From positions 876,501 through 940,500 of the forward strand of contig JAZARR010000123.1 in assembly GCA_037389465.1 (NCBI GenBank): DNA of 64,000 bases. Direction: 5' to 3'. This DNA comes from Baylisascaris procyonis (lineage: Eukaryota > Nematoda > Chromadorea > Rhabditida > Ascarididae). The notes beneath the pieces were generated by a model that did not search any database, had not been told where the DNA came from, and worked only from the letters and a program-made list of their open reading frames with translations. Made by a program: the position numbers and the translations under genes. Below, in pieces: positions 24,244 through 36,919 of this stretch. Numbering within the stretch: the first letter of the stretch is position 1; every line of letters begins with the position of its first letter.

Positions 24244-26540
24244 ATGGCTAGGTGCTTGCCTTCATACTCGACAATGAAGAAGCTGGCGACGTGCATTTTA
24301 TTATAAGTTGTAGGGATGCAAAAATCCCATGCAGCAATTGACCGGGACGCATTCCAAGATGTAGCGTTCAGGCATCAATCAGCGTCGGCGACAAAGCTAC
24401 ACAACGCACTGTTGCACTAATGCGCCACGGCGCACATGCCAGCCGGCGCTTTTGTCCAGTGATATTCCGTTGGTGGTGCTATTGCCGTGACACCAATTTT
24501 CAAATAGTGCACTGAAACAATGCACTATAACTGAAAAGAAATTGCATACTATACTTCCAGACGCATCAAACCCTTGCCCAAAGTCGATGCTTAGCGAGAG
24601 GTATTCCTAGCAGAGAAGCGTCCTGGTTTTTTATTTCTAATAGGAAGACGTCCTGGTTTTTTGTGGTCTTCTTCCGATTTTCTCACGGAGCAGAACTGTA
24701 GAAGCTAAAGGTGAGTAAAGGATGAAACCGACCGAAAAGAAAGCTCTATGGAAAGTCATTGTGACAGGTGAAAATGCCATCGTTGAACGGTCCATAGTAG
24801 GAATGACCGAAAAATTGCTAAAAGCCTATTGTACTAAGGGGGCATACTGAAAACAGTCAATTTCATCCCTATTGAAACCCATCACCGCGTCTCACGGATC
24901 TTTCAATGTTTGGACGCTGGCCACGTGGGAAGAAGCACCTTCGCCTTTTCAGCATACCGTCCAGACCGGAACTGAGGCGTTCGTTCAAGACGGATCCTAT
25001 AGTGATGCATCACAATTCGCCGATGCCTGACGTTATCTGAGGTGTCGCATCTCGTCGTGGCGTTTCTTATTTGGTTAGCCGTCGCTATTTTGAAGCACAC
25101 ATGCTGTGCATCAGTGACAACTTTAGATCTACTATTTTACAACTTATCGTTATTCCTTTATCGGATGATGCACCAATATTTTCCATCACTAATTTTTAGA
25201 CAACTCTATCCTATCCCTAAAATTTCTGCTACTTTATATTAACGAAATAAGGCATGTGCGCAAGCAGTGTTATACTAAGTGGAATGCTTTATCGAAACTA
25301 GGAACTGCCAAAAATGCCTCTATGAAAAATACCATATTTTTCAATCCATTGTCCTGAAACGAAAGGGGCAATTTTATGTCAGTTCATTCTTGGATGAAAA
25401 CATCTTCTGCTAATAGAAATCTGATTTAAAAAAAAGTTATGCGCACATAACTCGCATTCGGTACATTTTATTGTTTAACTGAATAATGTATAATGTCGTA
25501 TCGATGCGATGGATGGAATCTAACAATCCGATACATTCCCACGACCGAATCAACCTAATTTACTTCGAGGAAACCCATCTTAAGGTCGTATACGGCTTTA
25601 TAAGAATTTGTTGTTGTTGTTGTTTGAGGGACTTCACATTGTTGCCCCACTGTTTGCTGATTTGCCCGTCGTATGTTTCGACAGCGAGTCCAACGCAACC
25701 ACGTCATGACCTCCGAAACCAAAGACGGCAATATAAGGTGGCCGCATGACGACAAATGTCCTTCATTTTCATGGTCTCTGACTTTGGGCGGAGCGCCACT
25801 ATTTTTGTAACATCAAAGCCAAACGTGCCTTTTTTACGGCGTATTTCGAATAGTGGACCTGCCGGCTGGAAGTTTCTCGACAGATTATCATATTTTCAAG
25901 CTTTCTCAAGCCAAACTTTCAGGATTTGGCTGTTTGCCCAAACCTTTAAAAAAATGTTACCCAATTTTGAGGCATATAGTCCAGAAAAAAATTTATTGAT
26001 GCTTTTGGCGCGTAGGACAACACCGTCAACATACCAATCGATAAACGCACGCCACTCGGGTCTGCGAGCGCCCGAACAGGTCATATGGCAAGCGAGGCGC
26101 CTGAGAACAGCCAGCGATATGGTTTGCGTTGATGTGTTGTTGGTCCGCAACACTTTGTTGCGAGTTCCGTGACGACCACCGTCGATCGCATTCCATTTGC
26201 TTTTCCTTGCTACGGTAAAGACCTCGATAGTCATATTATTTAGACCGTGTCTGAGATTATTTTAGTACAAGTTGCCTGTTTTCATTTTTGTCTTATTCTG
26301 TGCTATTGGAAATTTGCATATATGCAGTTACCTTCTTTTAATTTACCTAGTGCGGTACCTTATTCAAAGTACGGTGTGGAAATATGCAACACCTGGTACA
26401 ATGAAACATGAGACGACACCTTTTTATTTCCTTTTACAAGACGACGCGTTATGGTCTTGCCTATGTTTTTTTGCCACTGCTTTTGCCTGTTTTTATATGC
26501 GGCAGTTGCGCGCATAAATAGTATACAAAAAAAAAATTGC

Positions 26541-26592
26541 ATAAGGGTGATAAACTGTAAATATGCATAAGGGTGATAAACTGCAAATATGC
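26541..26592. repeat. Two-copy 26-base tandem repeat
   Basis: The unit ATAAGGGTGATAAACTG followed by an AAATATGC-like segment occurs twice head to tail with one or two differences. It has a GATAAAC core in each copy. Confidence 0.85.
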
Positions 26593-28916
26593 ATAAACAT
26601 CCTATCAACGACCTAGGCTGATATGTAATTGCTGGTCTCAGTTAATTAGTGCTTAGGATCGGCGTCATCGTAGATGTTGAAGGTTTTCACCTTGTTAGCA
26701 AACCTGTGCCTACCTGAACATACCTGCAGCATTCGCAATATTCTTTAGATAGTGCGTTCCATACGCAAACATCTCGAAACTGTAATGTGTATGCTTGTCG
26801 ATTGTGTACACATTCTGCAAGTGTACCGCCATGAATGACGTTTCTCGCACTTGCGCGGTGACCCCTTGAAGCGATCATCACGACATTAATATCAATGAAT
26901 ATGCAAAAAAATACCCATTGCAATGGAACGTTTTGCAAACATAGATGTGCAAAGTGCAAAAAAAAGAATTGCATAAAATATGGAAAGAAAACGTTGTGTA
27001 TCCGAAATTAGGGTTTTGATTCCTTGTCGATCTATCAGGATAGCTTTCAACAGGTACGCCCATAGAAGGTACTATATCCAAATCCAGTAGGATGCATTCA
27101 ATCGTTAGGCTGACACCATATATACCAACTTGAAGTCTTCTCATCAACTTCAACGGAAGTTATCGACACTTAGAGCGTATGAAATTTGCTTACAGCCGGG
27201 TGGAATCGGAAAACAGATTTTTTGCTTTTTGCAGATTTATTTAGACGATGGTTTATGTTGAAGTAATGATGCAATATACCACATTTTTTTATTATTATTT
27301 AGTGCAAGACGATTGCATAAATGAACGGAATTGCAATGCAACATTGCATTTAACAAACTAATATTTGCAAATTCGATCGTTTAGTTGGCTATATTACCGT
27401 TTATCGAAATATTCTTCTATTGTTTATTCAATGATTGAACAAAAAAAAAAAAAAAAAATTCTCATTGACCATATTCATAAAAAGTTAATTCTTATGTCGA
27501 TTATTCAAAATTCAAATTTTCCATTAGTAATTTTAGAGGTATACACTTTTATAGTTCAATGATAAAATGATATTCAACTATAATATTTCCTACTTTTTGA
27601 GTAATTAGTCATTTATGGATGAGTGAATGAATTTATTGAAATAGAATGAAGAATCATTAGTATAATGATAGAATATAATCAAAAAGCATAGTGAATCGAA
27701 TAGAGGACAAATTAAATGGAATGTAAAGCTTTCAAAATGAAGCAAGCCTTAAATCTCAACACGTACGCTTTTTCAACAACTCCAATCATGAGATGGCTAA
27801 ACATATAAGGATTTATTTCTTTCGATGGCGGTTCCCACATTTTTAAAACTGATTTGAAAAGGTTGCATTTGCATATATCGGTCGCAGGTCCTTCAAGGGT
27901 CTGTTTATCCATTAATGCTTGTTATGTAATAATTGGGGCTAGCTGAAGGAATTCAGAGTAGTCGAGGTCGAGATATCCATAGAGTAGTAATAACCTTTTG
28001 ACTGCAGTGAATCATAAACGGTAAGTGATTAAATCGGTGTTCATGCGTACCGAAATGAAAACGTTTTACTGGTCTCGGAAGAATTTTCATACGCCGTCAC
28101 ATTCTAATATCACTGAATCCTTCGTCGGGCAAGCGCATGAGTTGGAACCTCAGGTTCATACCCGATGGAACTTGTAGTATGCAAATATTCACAAGAAAAT
28201 ATGAAGCATGAAGGAGCAGAGATGGGGAAGGGCGTTGTGTGCAACGTTTTGTGGAGTGACGATGAGTGCAGGAATAGCCTTAGTTTTATCTCATCGGCAT
28301 TGCATTCGACTGGATCTTCATTCATTCATTCTAGATGCCATCAGCACGCTTTCACCCGCCACGGTGACCGATGCTACGTCAGAGGTTCTTAAGTTCTGTT
28401 ATTCTGCGCAATCATTATTATTGTTCGTGCGAACGTTATTGTTCTCTCTTCGAACCGGAAATATAACTAAGGTCATTTGACTTTCGATATACACCGAAAC
28501 TTTTCTCGAACACCGAACGTCCTGGCGAACATTTTCGAGTATTTTGTGTATGTGCTGCGTGCAATCTGAGGAGCACACCTGAGGCCTCATATAGGTAGAG
28601 CGCTGGCCTGCACGAGGTGGGACCATGTGGTACGTAGCTTACTTAAATGTCTTGCCTAAGGGGATATGCGATGTGGCCTTATCCTCTTCCGCCAAACTGC
28701 GAAAGTGTCGAATGTTGGGTTATGAAGGCTACTGATCGGGGTGACGACAGAGTCAATCGATAATTGTAAAATGCATGGTAATTAATGCTGAATGCCAGCA
28801 CTACGTTAACAACTGTATATTGGCTGGAGTATCGAAGTATGCAGACGATCCGATAAAATGTAATCTCCCCCGTCTTCAAATAGCAATACCGTCAGCGGTT
28901 GCCTTTTTCAGGAAGG

Positions 28917-31900
28917 ATGCAATGCAATGGTGTCCGTGCAGTGCCGGAAGTGATCACATTAAGTGATAGCGATGAGGATGATGATTCAGTACGTGAGATA
29001 TGTGCACCGGCAACAAGTTCTGCGACAGCATCGGTAGCAATTTTATGCGAACGTCCATTAAGTCCATCGGCGTTTAATTCTCCATCGGTATCAGCAGCAC
29101 ACCACAATGTTAACAGTACTGCACGACCAACATGCGGGATCAACATTAACGGCGCTTCGATCCACTCTTCTCGTCTACAATCCTCTAAAGTGAGTCGATT
29201 TGCTCATTTTACAGTCTTTTATGCAATATGTCGATGTATTTGTTTCAATTCTCCAGGGGCAGTACTAGATGGAAACGATAATTGGCTTCTTTGACTTCAG
29301 ATGCATCTATGAAAGGAACATATAGTACATGTTATATGAGTAGTATGTAGGTTTGCCTGTTTGCTTTAAGTGTTGATAATCAGTTGATAGAGTGCTTCTT
29401 TGAGAGCACTTGCAGAAGACCTTCAACTAGGCTTTATCGCAGCTGGCATTGCCCTAAGTTTTGTAACAAACATGTTTTTCAGAGGTTTGCTCAGGACCAT
29501 CAGGACGTTGTTGCGGCCAAACGTCCTATAGTTTCTGAACAGGCGCAGAGACGTCCTTTGCAGCAGCCAACACAGAATGCCACCTCTACTCGTACTATGT
29601 TTCCTTATGACCCGGTTATTGCTACCCCATCGACAAGTAACTTGCGACCGCGACAGGCATCAACAGAGCGCCATGCGGTCGCCGCTCCATCTCGTCATCA
29701 GGTTTCTAGCATTGTGCCGGCAAAAAGTGGCTCTACTGTTCCTTCCGCCCAGCAGAACTCGCGTCAAGTATCAGTGCAACGTCAGAAAATTGGTGAACAG
29801 CCGCAGCCGGGTCTGCGTCAGACATCGTTGCGAGCGGTTTCGCCGCCCCAACAGATCCCCCGTTCCTCAGCACCACAACGTCCTCGGGTGCTTCCATCGC
29901 CCCAGCCGGTGGCGAAACCACCACAAGCACAACGTCGTGCAGCTTCTGCGCAGCCAACACAGAAAAGTCGCCCATTAAATCAGGGCTCTAATTTTCTGAA
30001 TGCGTATTGCTACGAGAGTTTCGACCCCAAAGCCCCTCCCTTTGAACCACAGACTTTCAATGCCAGGTTCAAGGTAATTGTTTTAGCATTGGTCTTTACT
30101 TCACTTCTCGAAGCTGTTTCATTTCTATTATCTAATTGCAAGCATATGACGATTGTGTGGACTGGCTATCTGGCTGCGAATTATCTCTTTCGTTTTTGTC
30201 CCGTATGTTTGAAGCTGCCTTCCACTCCAGGAGTGAGAACTTTTCGACTGTCATATTTTTATGGGAGTTAAGACAGGAATGACTTCGTGAATGTCATGGA
30301 TTTGCAATGCTTCTTTGCTGTTGCAAATGCTGCATATTACCGCCGCTATTTCGTGATGAGTATCGACATATCAACGCTGGGAAAGAACTAACCTGTGGCT
30401 CACGTAAAAGGAGCCTTTTCATCGTCTACGGTCATTGTTAGAGTTTCATGTTGCTAATGACTGGACACGGTTGTTGAACCCCTGGTATCCGAGAGAACTG
30501 GATGCGTCGTTGCCTCCTCCCCACCCACCCCCACCAGAAGGTTGCAATAACAATTTTCTGGTTTGTCATTTCCGAGTGCTTTGCTACTCTCTCTGTATCG
30601 TCCAACACACAGGTACCTTTGAACATGATATTCCTAGTTTCTGAACGGAGCATTGCATAGTCCATATCATACGCGAAAAGTCCATTCGCCTTCTTTTTTT
30701 CATCGGTCGGCGTTGCAAAGAGTGTGTTGTATTCGAGTGCTTGATAACAGAGTTCAGCCGCCTGGCATAATCAGAGAAAAGAGGCAGTGATCGCTGTTTT
30801 CTTGTTAGATAGTCGTTCTTTCTAGTTTACTGATAACCGTAAGTGCATTTCAAATAAGTATACGTATTGAGTTTTGTTCAGGCGCTGGCAACCTACAGAG
30901 AGAAAGACGAATAGACGAACATTATAGATAGAATGCACGTTGACTATGCCGGAATAAACAGTTTGTTTTTTTTTTTACATGAGTTTTCTCGTTTTTCAAT
31001 TGCTTTCCTTCTAAGAGTTTCATCGTCGGATGTTGCAGTGTTGCTATGAACGTTGCCGTAAGATACTATCGAACAATGTGAGCCTGATGTTCCACGTTTG
31101 GACACATGTTGTGTGCGGACGTCCATCAGAAGCCGAGGAAGGTTCGTTGAGTCGATTGGAATTGGCGTCTCTTTGTCCACAATGCCTCACTATCTTCCCA
31201 ACTCCATTTGCGATGCAAGCGCATTACGTTGATGTGCATAACGAGAAGCCGTCAACAGCCACGTGTGGCGTCTGCGAAATCACCGTCGAACGAGTGCGTT
31301 CTTCACAGTCCTTTCATGAGTGCATATCGCGTGGTTCCCTCGCAAAAGAAAAGAAACGACGAGCCCTCCCCCCATCATCAATGCCGCCCGTATTCAATTT
31401 TGATGTAATGTATTCAATTTCAGTTCAGCCTATCCGTTTTCCCACCTCTTCCATGTATGTATATATGGAAGGGTTTAAGTGTTGCTGTTTTTATTCCTGA
31501 TTGTATACCGATGGCCGATGAAGTAAGAAACTAACCTGGTAAGTTTACTCGGAAAAACACAAAATCGAGATTGTTATGACTTCAGATGTTTCATTTTGTT
31601 ATAAGACCAAAGTTGTCTTTGCTCATTATTGAGCATTACTTATAACTTACTCGAGGATTATTTGTCTTTTTAGAGACTTAGACTTTTATTATGAGACGCA
31701 TCATAAGAAGATAACAAACGTTAAGGATAGTTTTATATTGGGATGTCGGAATTCCCTTTTAATGAATTCATTGCAGGACTCACATTTGAATTTGCATGGT
31801 GAAGATGATGCACCATATCATTGCCGAAAATGCCGTTATCGTACTTCGATACGGATACATCTGTTGGATCATTTCGTGCGTTTCCACTCGAATACTCGGA

Positions 31901-34900
31901 CATTGCTATGTCCGTTCTGTCTGTTAACGTTCAACGTTGGCAACCAATATTCAAGTTCATCGGTGGTTACATGTAACCCTTTCGTCGAGCATATGCATCA
32001 GCATAGAACTAGTCAGTATTTATTTGTCTTTTTTTAAAATTTGATATTTGAAGAGTGAAGACTATGAAATAGGTTTATCGTCCTTTTAGCGACATTGAAT
32101 GACGGCTTTTTTCCTCTTTCAAGCAGTTGATTATATATCTTCGTCTTTCTTGGATCCGACAAATAATATGTACGGTTTTCCACTGATTCGTCGAATCTTC
32201 AGTCACCTTTAGGCGAACATGCGATACTATGCACGAAAATGTTAAGTTAACAGGCTTCCTTAGCAGGGATGCTCATTGGCTTGAAATGTTCCTGGAAAAT
32301 CTCCTAGATATTCGGCTAGAGGGGTATTGTCTTATGGCGATATGGTATTGTTTTCCCTCAAGGGGTCATGCATTTTTGCAGGTAAGCAAATCAGATGTTG
32401 GTCCTGTGCCTTGAAGTTTGTCCGGCAATCTGATCGCAAAATGCATAAGAGAGATCATACGAAGCGGAACCCGAAATGGGTATCGAGGAGTTGCTTCAAC
32501 TCCAAGCATCCAAGACGAAAGGTACTGTCATTTTCTCAGCAACGCTGCTGTATGATAGCACATTGCGTACGTCTCTTCATAAGTGCATATTTTTAGAATG
32601 CCTAGAGGATTCCATGAGGATGTGACTTTACCTTGTGGGTTACCCTTACCGGCAGAAAGATCGCTGTTCTATCTTGGATCATCACTGGCGTTCATAGGGG
32701 AAAATGTTTGGGATCACCTGAAAGGTCACGCAGTAATCTTTCCCGCTGAAGTTCTTGTGGCCGGTTTCTGAATCATTGTCCCCACGAGGTTGACCCTCAG
32801 GTAGTCGGACATATAGTTCGTCCACTTAGCCCGTATAAAAAAGACAAGAAAAATACTCACTGAGATGCGTTTGTGAACATTTTTTTCTGAAGGTGGAACG
32901 CTTGCAGCAGTAAAACTGCCGCATCGTTGCGACTTTCATGTCTGCCCAACCGTACTTGTTCCACACGTGATAAGGCATGGGCTTCCGTACTCCTCCCCAT
33001 CCTCCGAGTTGCTGGTTCTCGCTTAGCACAGTTTCATGCTTTTTATTTTTAATGCCTGAAATCTACCATAGCATATTCAGTACAGCACCTCAATATCGAA
33101 CATCCATAAGAAAACTGGCAATATGTGCCAATCGGCATATATTTGTCCGTTGTGTTTAGAAACAGTGATTTTGCACCCGAAAGCTTTTCATGAAGTTGTT
33201 AGTTACATTTTCTATAAGAGTACTGTGGCAATTTTTAGTCGGTCTAGGGTGGCAGTGGTCGATTGATTTTATCGCATCCTATGTATGAGCGCGGTGATAA
33301 GTGAGCAGGGGAAGACCGAAGCCATCGCCTCAGCGGCACAACGTTTGCCGTCATCCTCCGAACCAACTGGTGCGAAAGTTTCAATCTCCACCAGCTTTCC
33401 TAGTAGGATGGTGATCACCAGTGTTCCACCCCATCCTTCGACTTGTAGTTAAAAAGTCATCAGCACTCAGTATCCATGAAGGTCGATTAAAGTCCAGACT
33501 TTTTCGAGGCTCCGACTCGGCTCTTCCCCCCTGCAGTTTTGAAACCCCAAGATGGAAAAGCCTTGCGGAAGATCTAGATATTGACGTTGAAAATTCGAAG
33601 GATATGCAGACCAGACCAGGTCTACTCAAGCATGTGGTAAGGCAGAAGATCACACTCCACCTTGGGAGGGCTTTACATCGCGCATATGAGAAGTAACATA
33701 TGAAAGTGCTGGCGAAAGTATGCACCTCGTACTTTTCGAATCAGAATTGCAGAATCGGGGAAAGAGCTGCGTGGGATTGAAGGATATTAGAGTTCTCGAC
33801 ATTTCATTTCAGGGTTGAAATGAGGTGTTATGTGTATTTAAACTAAGGAGTAGAGCATGTATCAGCTGTATATATCATCTCTTCTTCGTGTAATTTGCTG
33901 ATGCGGATGTTGAGAGCCTCACTTACAGAAAGGTCATTTGAGTAGCCTGCCCCCTCTAGCGGGTTATTCTGCATCAATTAGGACCTCATTCGAGAAGTGC
34001 GGAATGTTGGCAGTTTTCAACTTAATGCTGCAAAAACGTTATCGCTTGCTTCAACTATTGTTCTGTTTTTCTCTAGTACGTCCTTAAAATCTCTTTCGTT
34101 ATCGGAGTTGTGTACAATTGAATGTCAACAAATAAGAGGAGCCTCATCGGTCTGTATATGATCTCCACATGCAGGCAGCTTGCCCATGAAGTGTTTAAGT
34201 GCAGTATGCAAACGCAGTAAGTAAGCAATGAGAGCGGTTGCAGGGTCGAAAGGTTTGGCGTTCCTTGCCAGTGCGTCGATGTGTGGAATGTGCAGAAGTG
34301 GTCTCTGATCTCGCAGAGCATACACGGCAGATACGTACGTGTGCCAGATGTGGATTTACAACCGGATGTGATGACGAGTATATGCACCATAGGGCTGTTG
34401 GATGTACCATCAAGAGGGACGGCTTCACAAGGCACCGTTATTTCTTTCTGCGTGTTTCGATGGGTATTATCTCATCAATGTTGGCTTATTATACTAATCG
34501 TATATTCAAGTTATATCTTTTATCTTTTTTATCTGTCGAATAAGGTGCTTTATCACTTTTCAGAACAAACATCATATCAGAGCTTGCAGGATTCGGTATT
34601 TTTGGGTATAATGCCTAGTTGAGGGGGTGTTCTAAGGGGTAATATTTGTGCGGAGACAGTTGCCTTTCTCTGCTGTCTCTCCCTTGATCTTTTTGGTTTG
34701 TTGATTTTTGCACATGAGGAATTTTCAAGTGGAGATATACTAGGAAAAGAGGGTCTAAAATGATGCTCTCTGGAGTGCTCTATTAGATATATAATTCTGT
34801 GAACAGGAAATCTTCATCCCTTCCTCGCTTTATTTTTCTTCCAGCAGCATTAGGGCATCCTTCAGGTTCAGGATAGGACCGTGTATGATACAGTGACGGA

Positions 34901-36919
34901 GAACGTTCATAGTGTCAGAGCTCCTGCAGAAACTGGGAGCAAGTATTTTCTGTCGTTAACGTTTTTAGCCGTTTCGTCATTGATGATGTCAAAAGAAATG
35001 TATGGCCGATAATTGTCCAATTTTATAAGCTTACACAGAGGCGACGTTTATTTGTTACTAATGCTGCCAATATGTATGCCATTAAGTTCAATGTTGTTCG
35101 TTAGCGCTATGTTTGTGGTGATTCTCTTCTAATGTTATGACTAGGATGTCTGGTATTGTTCAACGATGCCATTGGGGTTATATGCTGGAGTCACAGATCG
35201 TAGGAAAAGGGTATAGGAGGCCTTGGAGGTTCCCAGAAGAAAGTTCAACAGTGTTTCCGATGTTGGAATAGTTCGATTGTACATGGCGATAGAAAATGAG
35301 ATTGATCTCCTTTAGGGGTAGATTGCTGCGATGTAGCGTGATATGTGCACAATGTGGGCGTACGTCGGCTGATACTGAAACAATATTTCCGCACATCGCG
35401 AGCTGCAGTGGTGGATGCGCGCTCATTCGTGAGGCAGAACACGAAGTAGCCGACGATCTTTCTACTGTTCAAGAACAACAAGAGGTTTGCTTTGATTTTT
35501 CACATATCATTAGTTTTGTTTACTGTGGAAGGATTCAGAGTGTTGCAAGATGACCTGCCGTTATAATCCATATGGGGCTTTAGCTAGGTTACGCATCAGT
35601 CCGGCAGTATTAATGGAGAAGGAGGATGACAGACCTCTTTCAGTTCAAATATTCCTCTATTTGTGGCATATGTAGTAGATCTTATAGAAATTGTTGTAGG
35701 TGAGTGAGTGTTGGAACCTATCGATAGTATTGTTGGAACTTTTTATAGAAGAGTTCCGGTTGACTCTGTCAATTAAATAACTATTCTTTCAACGACATGC
35801 ATCAAGGCGGAGCCAAAATGCACTTTCTTAAATCAAGCAGTAACATCACGTTGCTGAATCAGCACGGTAGCAGCTGGCGATTCCCTATTCACGGCAACGA
35901 CTCTCCATTCAAGCGAATCCCATTCATAGAAGAAAGAAAAAGGCAGTTCTCCATTCACAACGATTCCCCATTCATGAAACGGAGAAAAGACGATCTTCAA
36001 TTCATAGCAATTCCCCATTCATGGGGATGGCTATATAAGGCAAGAACGGACAGCTCGGATCATCGTTGGGCAACACTCTGCATCGTCGGGCAACCCAACT
36101 CTACGCAGCGCTTCGCAACTCGCGCCCTACGCAACTCGGACGGCCAACAACGACAGCTGAAGAGAACTCCCGCGGATCCCAATCCAGTCGTCATAGCATT
36201 GATTCAAAAATATTGACCATGATGCAGGGGATGAGGAGTGCTCCTCTATAAAATTCTCTTCCTTTTCTATCGTTCTTCATGTTTTACCATTTGGCAGTTT
36301 CCACTTAAGTTAATTGGGGCAGCTGAGCGCGCAGTACTCTGTATTAGCAAATTTGATCTGTCCAGTTGGTCCCAATTGCTTTATTTGACCAATCCAATAC
36401 TCGCCTGATGTTGCATTTGGCAGATCTCAGTACTTACAACATTACTGGTTTTGGCTGATCGGATAGTCCTGTTGATATGCTTGGCCATCACGATAGCTGG
36501 CACCATCTTGCAGTAGGGCTACCAGCTATATTGTTATATTGGGTAAACGCACTGTCATATTTGCATATGTCGAACTCGGGCCTTTTTGCCTATTCGACAG
36601 CCGTTTAAGTTAACATTGGTCTATAAGAATGGAAGTTATGATTAATGTCAGTCAAGCCGTGGGGATGCGAGGACTATTTGGCTTTTGTGTGAAAAATTTG
36701 TGAAATTATTCGAAGAGGATGAAATTTTCGGCGTTACAGGTGGAACATTTTGCCTTGCGTGAACGAGAGATACCACGGGATAGGGATTGGCTTCCAGCGG
36801 TAGCAAAAGTGGCTCAAGAGCAAAGCCTTCCCGAATCGGTCAAGAAAGTCCGGCGATTGCTTACACACGTAGATGACGACGACGACTTTCTCAATGTTTC
36901 GAAGCGGAAGTTGGTGTGA
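28917..36919 (+). CDS. ZNF280/POGZ-type multi-zinc-finger protein, about ten exons
   Basis: Probably a nuclear, chromatin-associated protein. Exons supported by splice sites and phase: 28917-29189, 29483-30073, 31039-31404 (or 31389), 31777-32011, 32382-32521, 33309-33402, 34272 to about 34440, 35316-35484 and 36740-36919; 30442 to about 30560 is probable. The start is an ATG five bases after a TTTTTCAG acceptor. The N-terminus holds a SUMO-interaction-like core, EVITLSDSDEDDD, then about 200 residues rich in Pro, Gln and Arg. The fingers include CPQCLTIFPTPFAMQAHYVDVH, read in two parts, then CRKC...HFVRFH, CPFC...HMHQH, CWSC...H and, near the C-terminus, CVEC...CARCGFTTGC and CAQC. Their order and the words FPTPF and LLCPFC match human ZNF280 and POGZ. 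An acidic patch (DDDDDFLNV) lies near the end. Exons between 30073 and 31039, and the end of the 34272 exon, are not settled. Confidence 0.8.
35880..36040 (+). promoter_or_regulatory. CCATTCA motif array followed by a TATA box, inside the last intron of the zinc-finger gene
   Basis: Six related copies of ATTCCCCATTCATG-like text lie at about 35880, 35901, 35916, 35947, 35962 and 36009, the last 10-15 bases before GGCTATATAAGG (TATA at 36032-36038). Downstream text repeats ATCGTTGGGCAAC / ATCGTCGGGCAAC. The region is GC-richer than its surroundings and is open in one frame for 139 codons (35797-36216). That frame looks like a by-product of the repeats, not a protein. An LTR U3/R region or an internal promoter are the simplest readings. 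Confidence 0.45.

Larger units (their letters stand above)
22991..28916. other. Intergenic region between the dead LINE and the zinc-finger gene
   Basis: No gene could be assigned. Notable contents are a G-run cluster (24218-24243), a GC-richer block at about 25480-26240 with overlapping open frames on both strands, a two-copy 26-base tandem repeat near 26541-26592, and poly-A runs. At 28585-28600 the text GGTAGAGCGCTGGCCT resembles a tRNA D-arm but no complete tRNA can be folded. The last few hundred bases probably contain the promoter of the zinc-finger gene. Confidence 0.5.

Noticed and set aside
28565..28640. Possible tRNA gene
   Set aside because: Only D-arm-like text is present. No T-arm, acceptor stem pairing or B-box could be found.
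33421..33696. 91-codon plus-strand frame in the zinc-finger gene
   Set aside because: The exons before and after already join in phase (33402 to 34272). No finger or family motif is visible, so it is left out, though an extra exon here cannot be excluded.
35797..36216. 139-codon plus-strand open frame
   Set aside because: The translated repeats follow the CCATTCA DNA array and TATA region, so the openness is a side effect of the DNA repeats.
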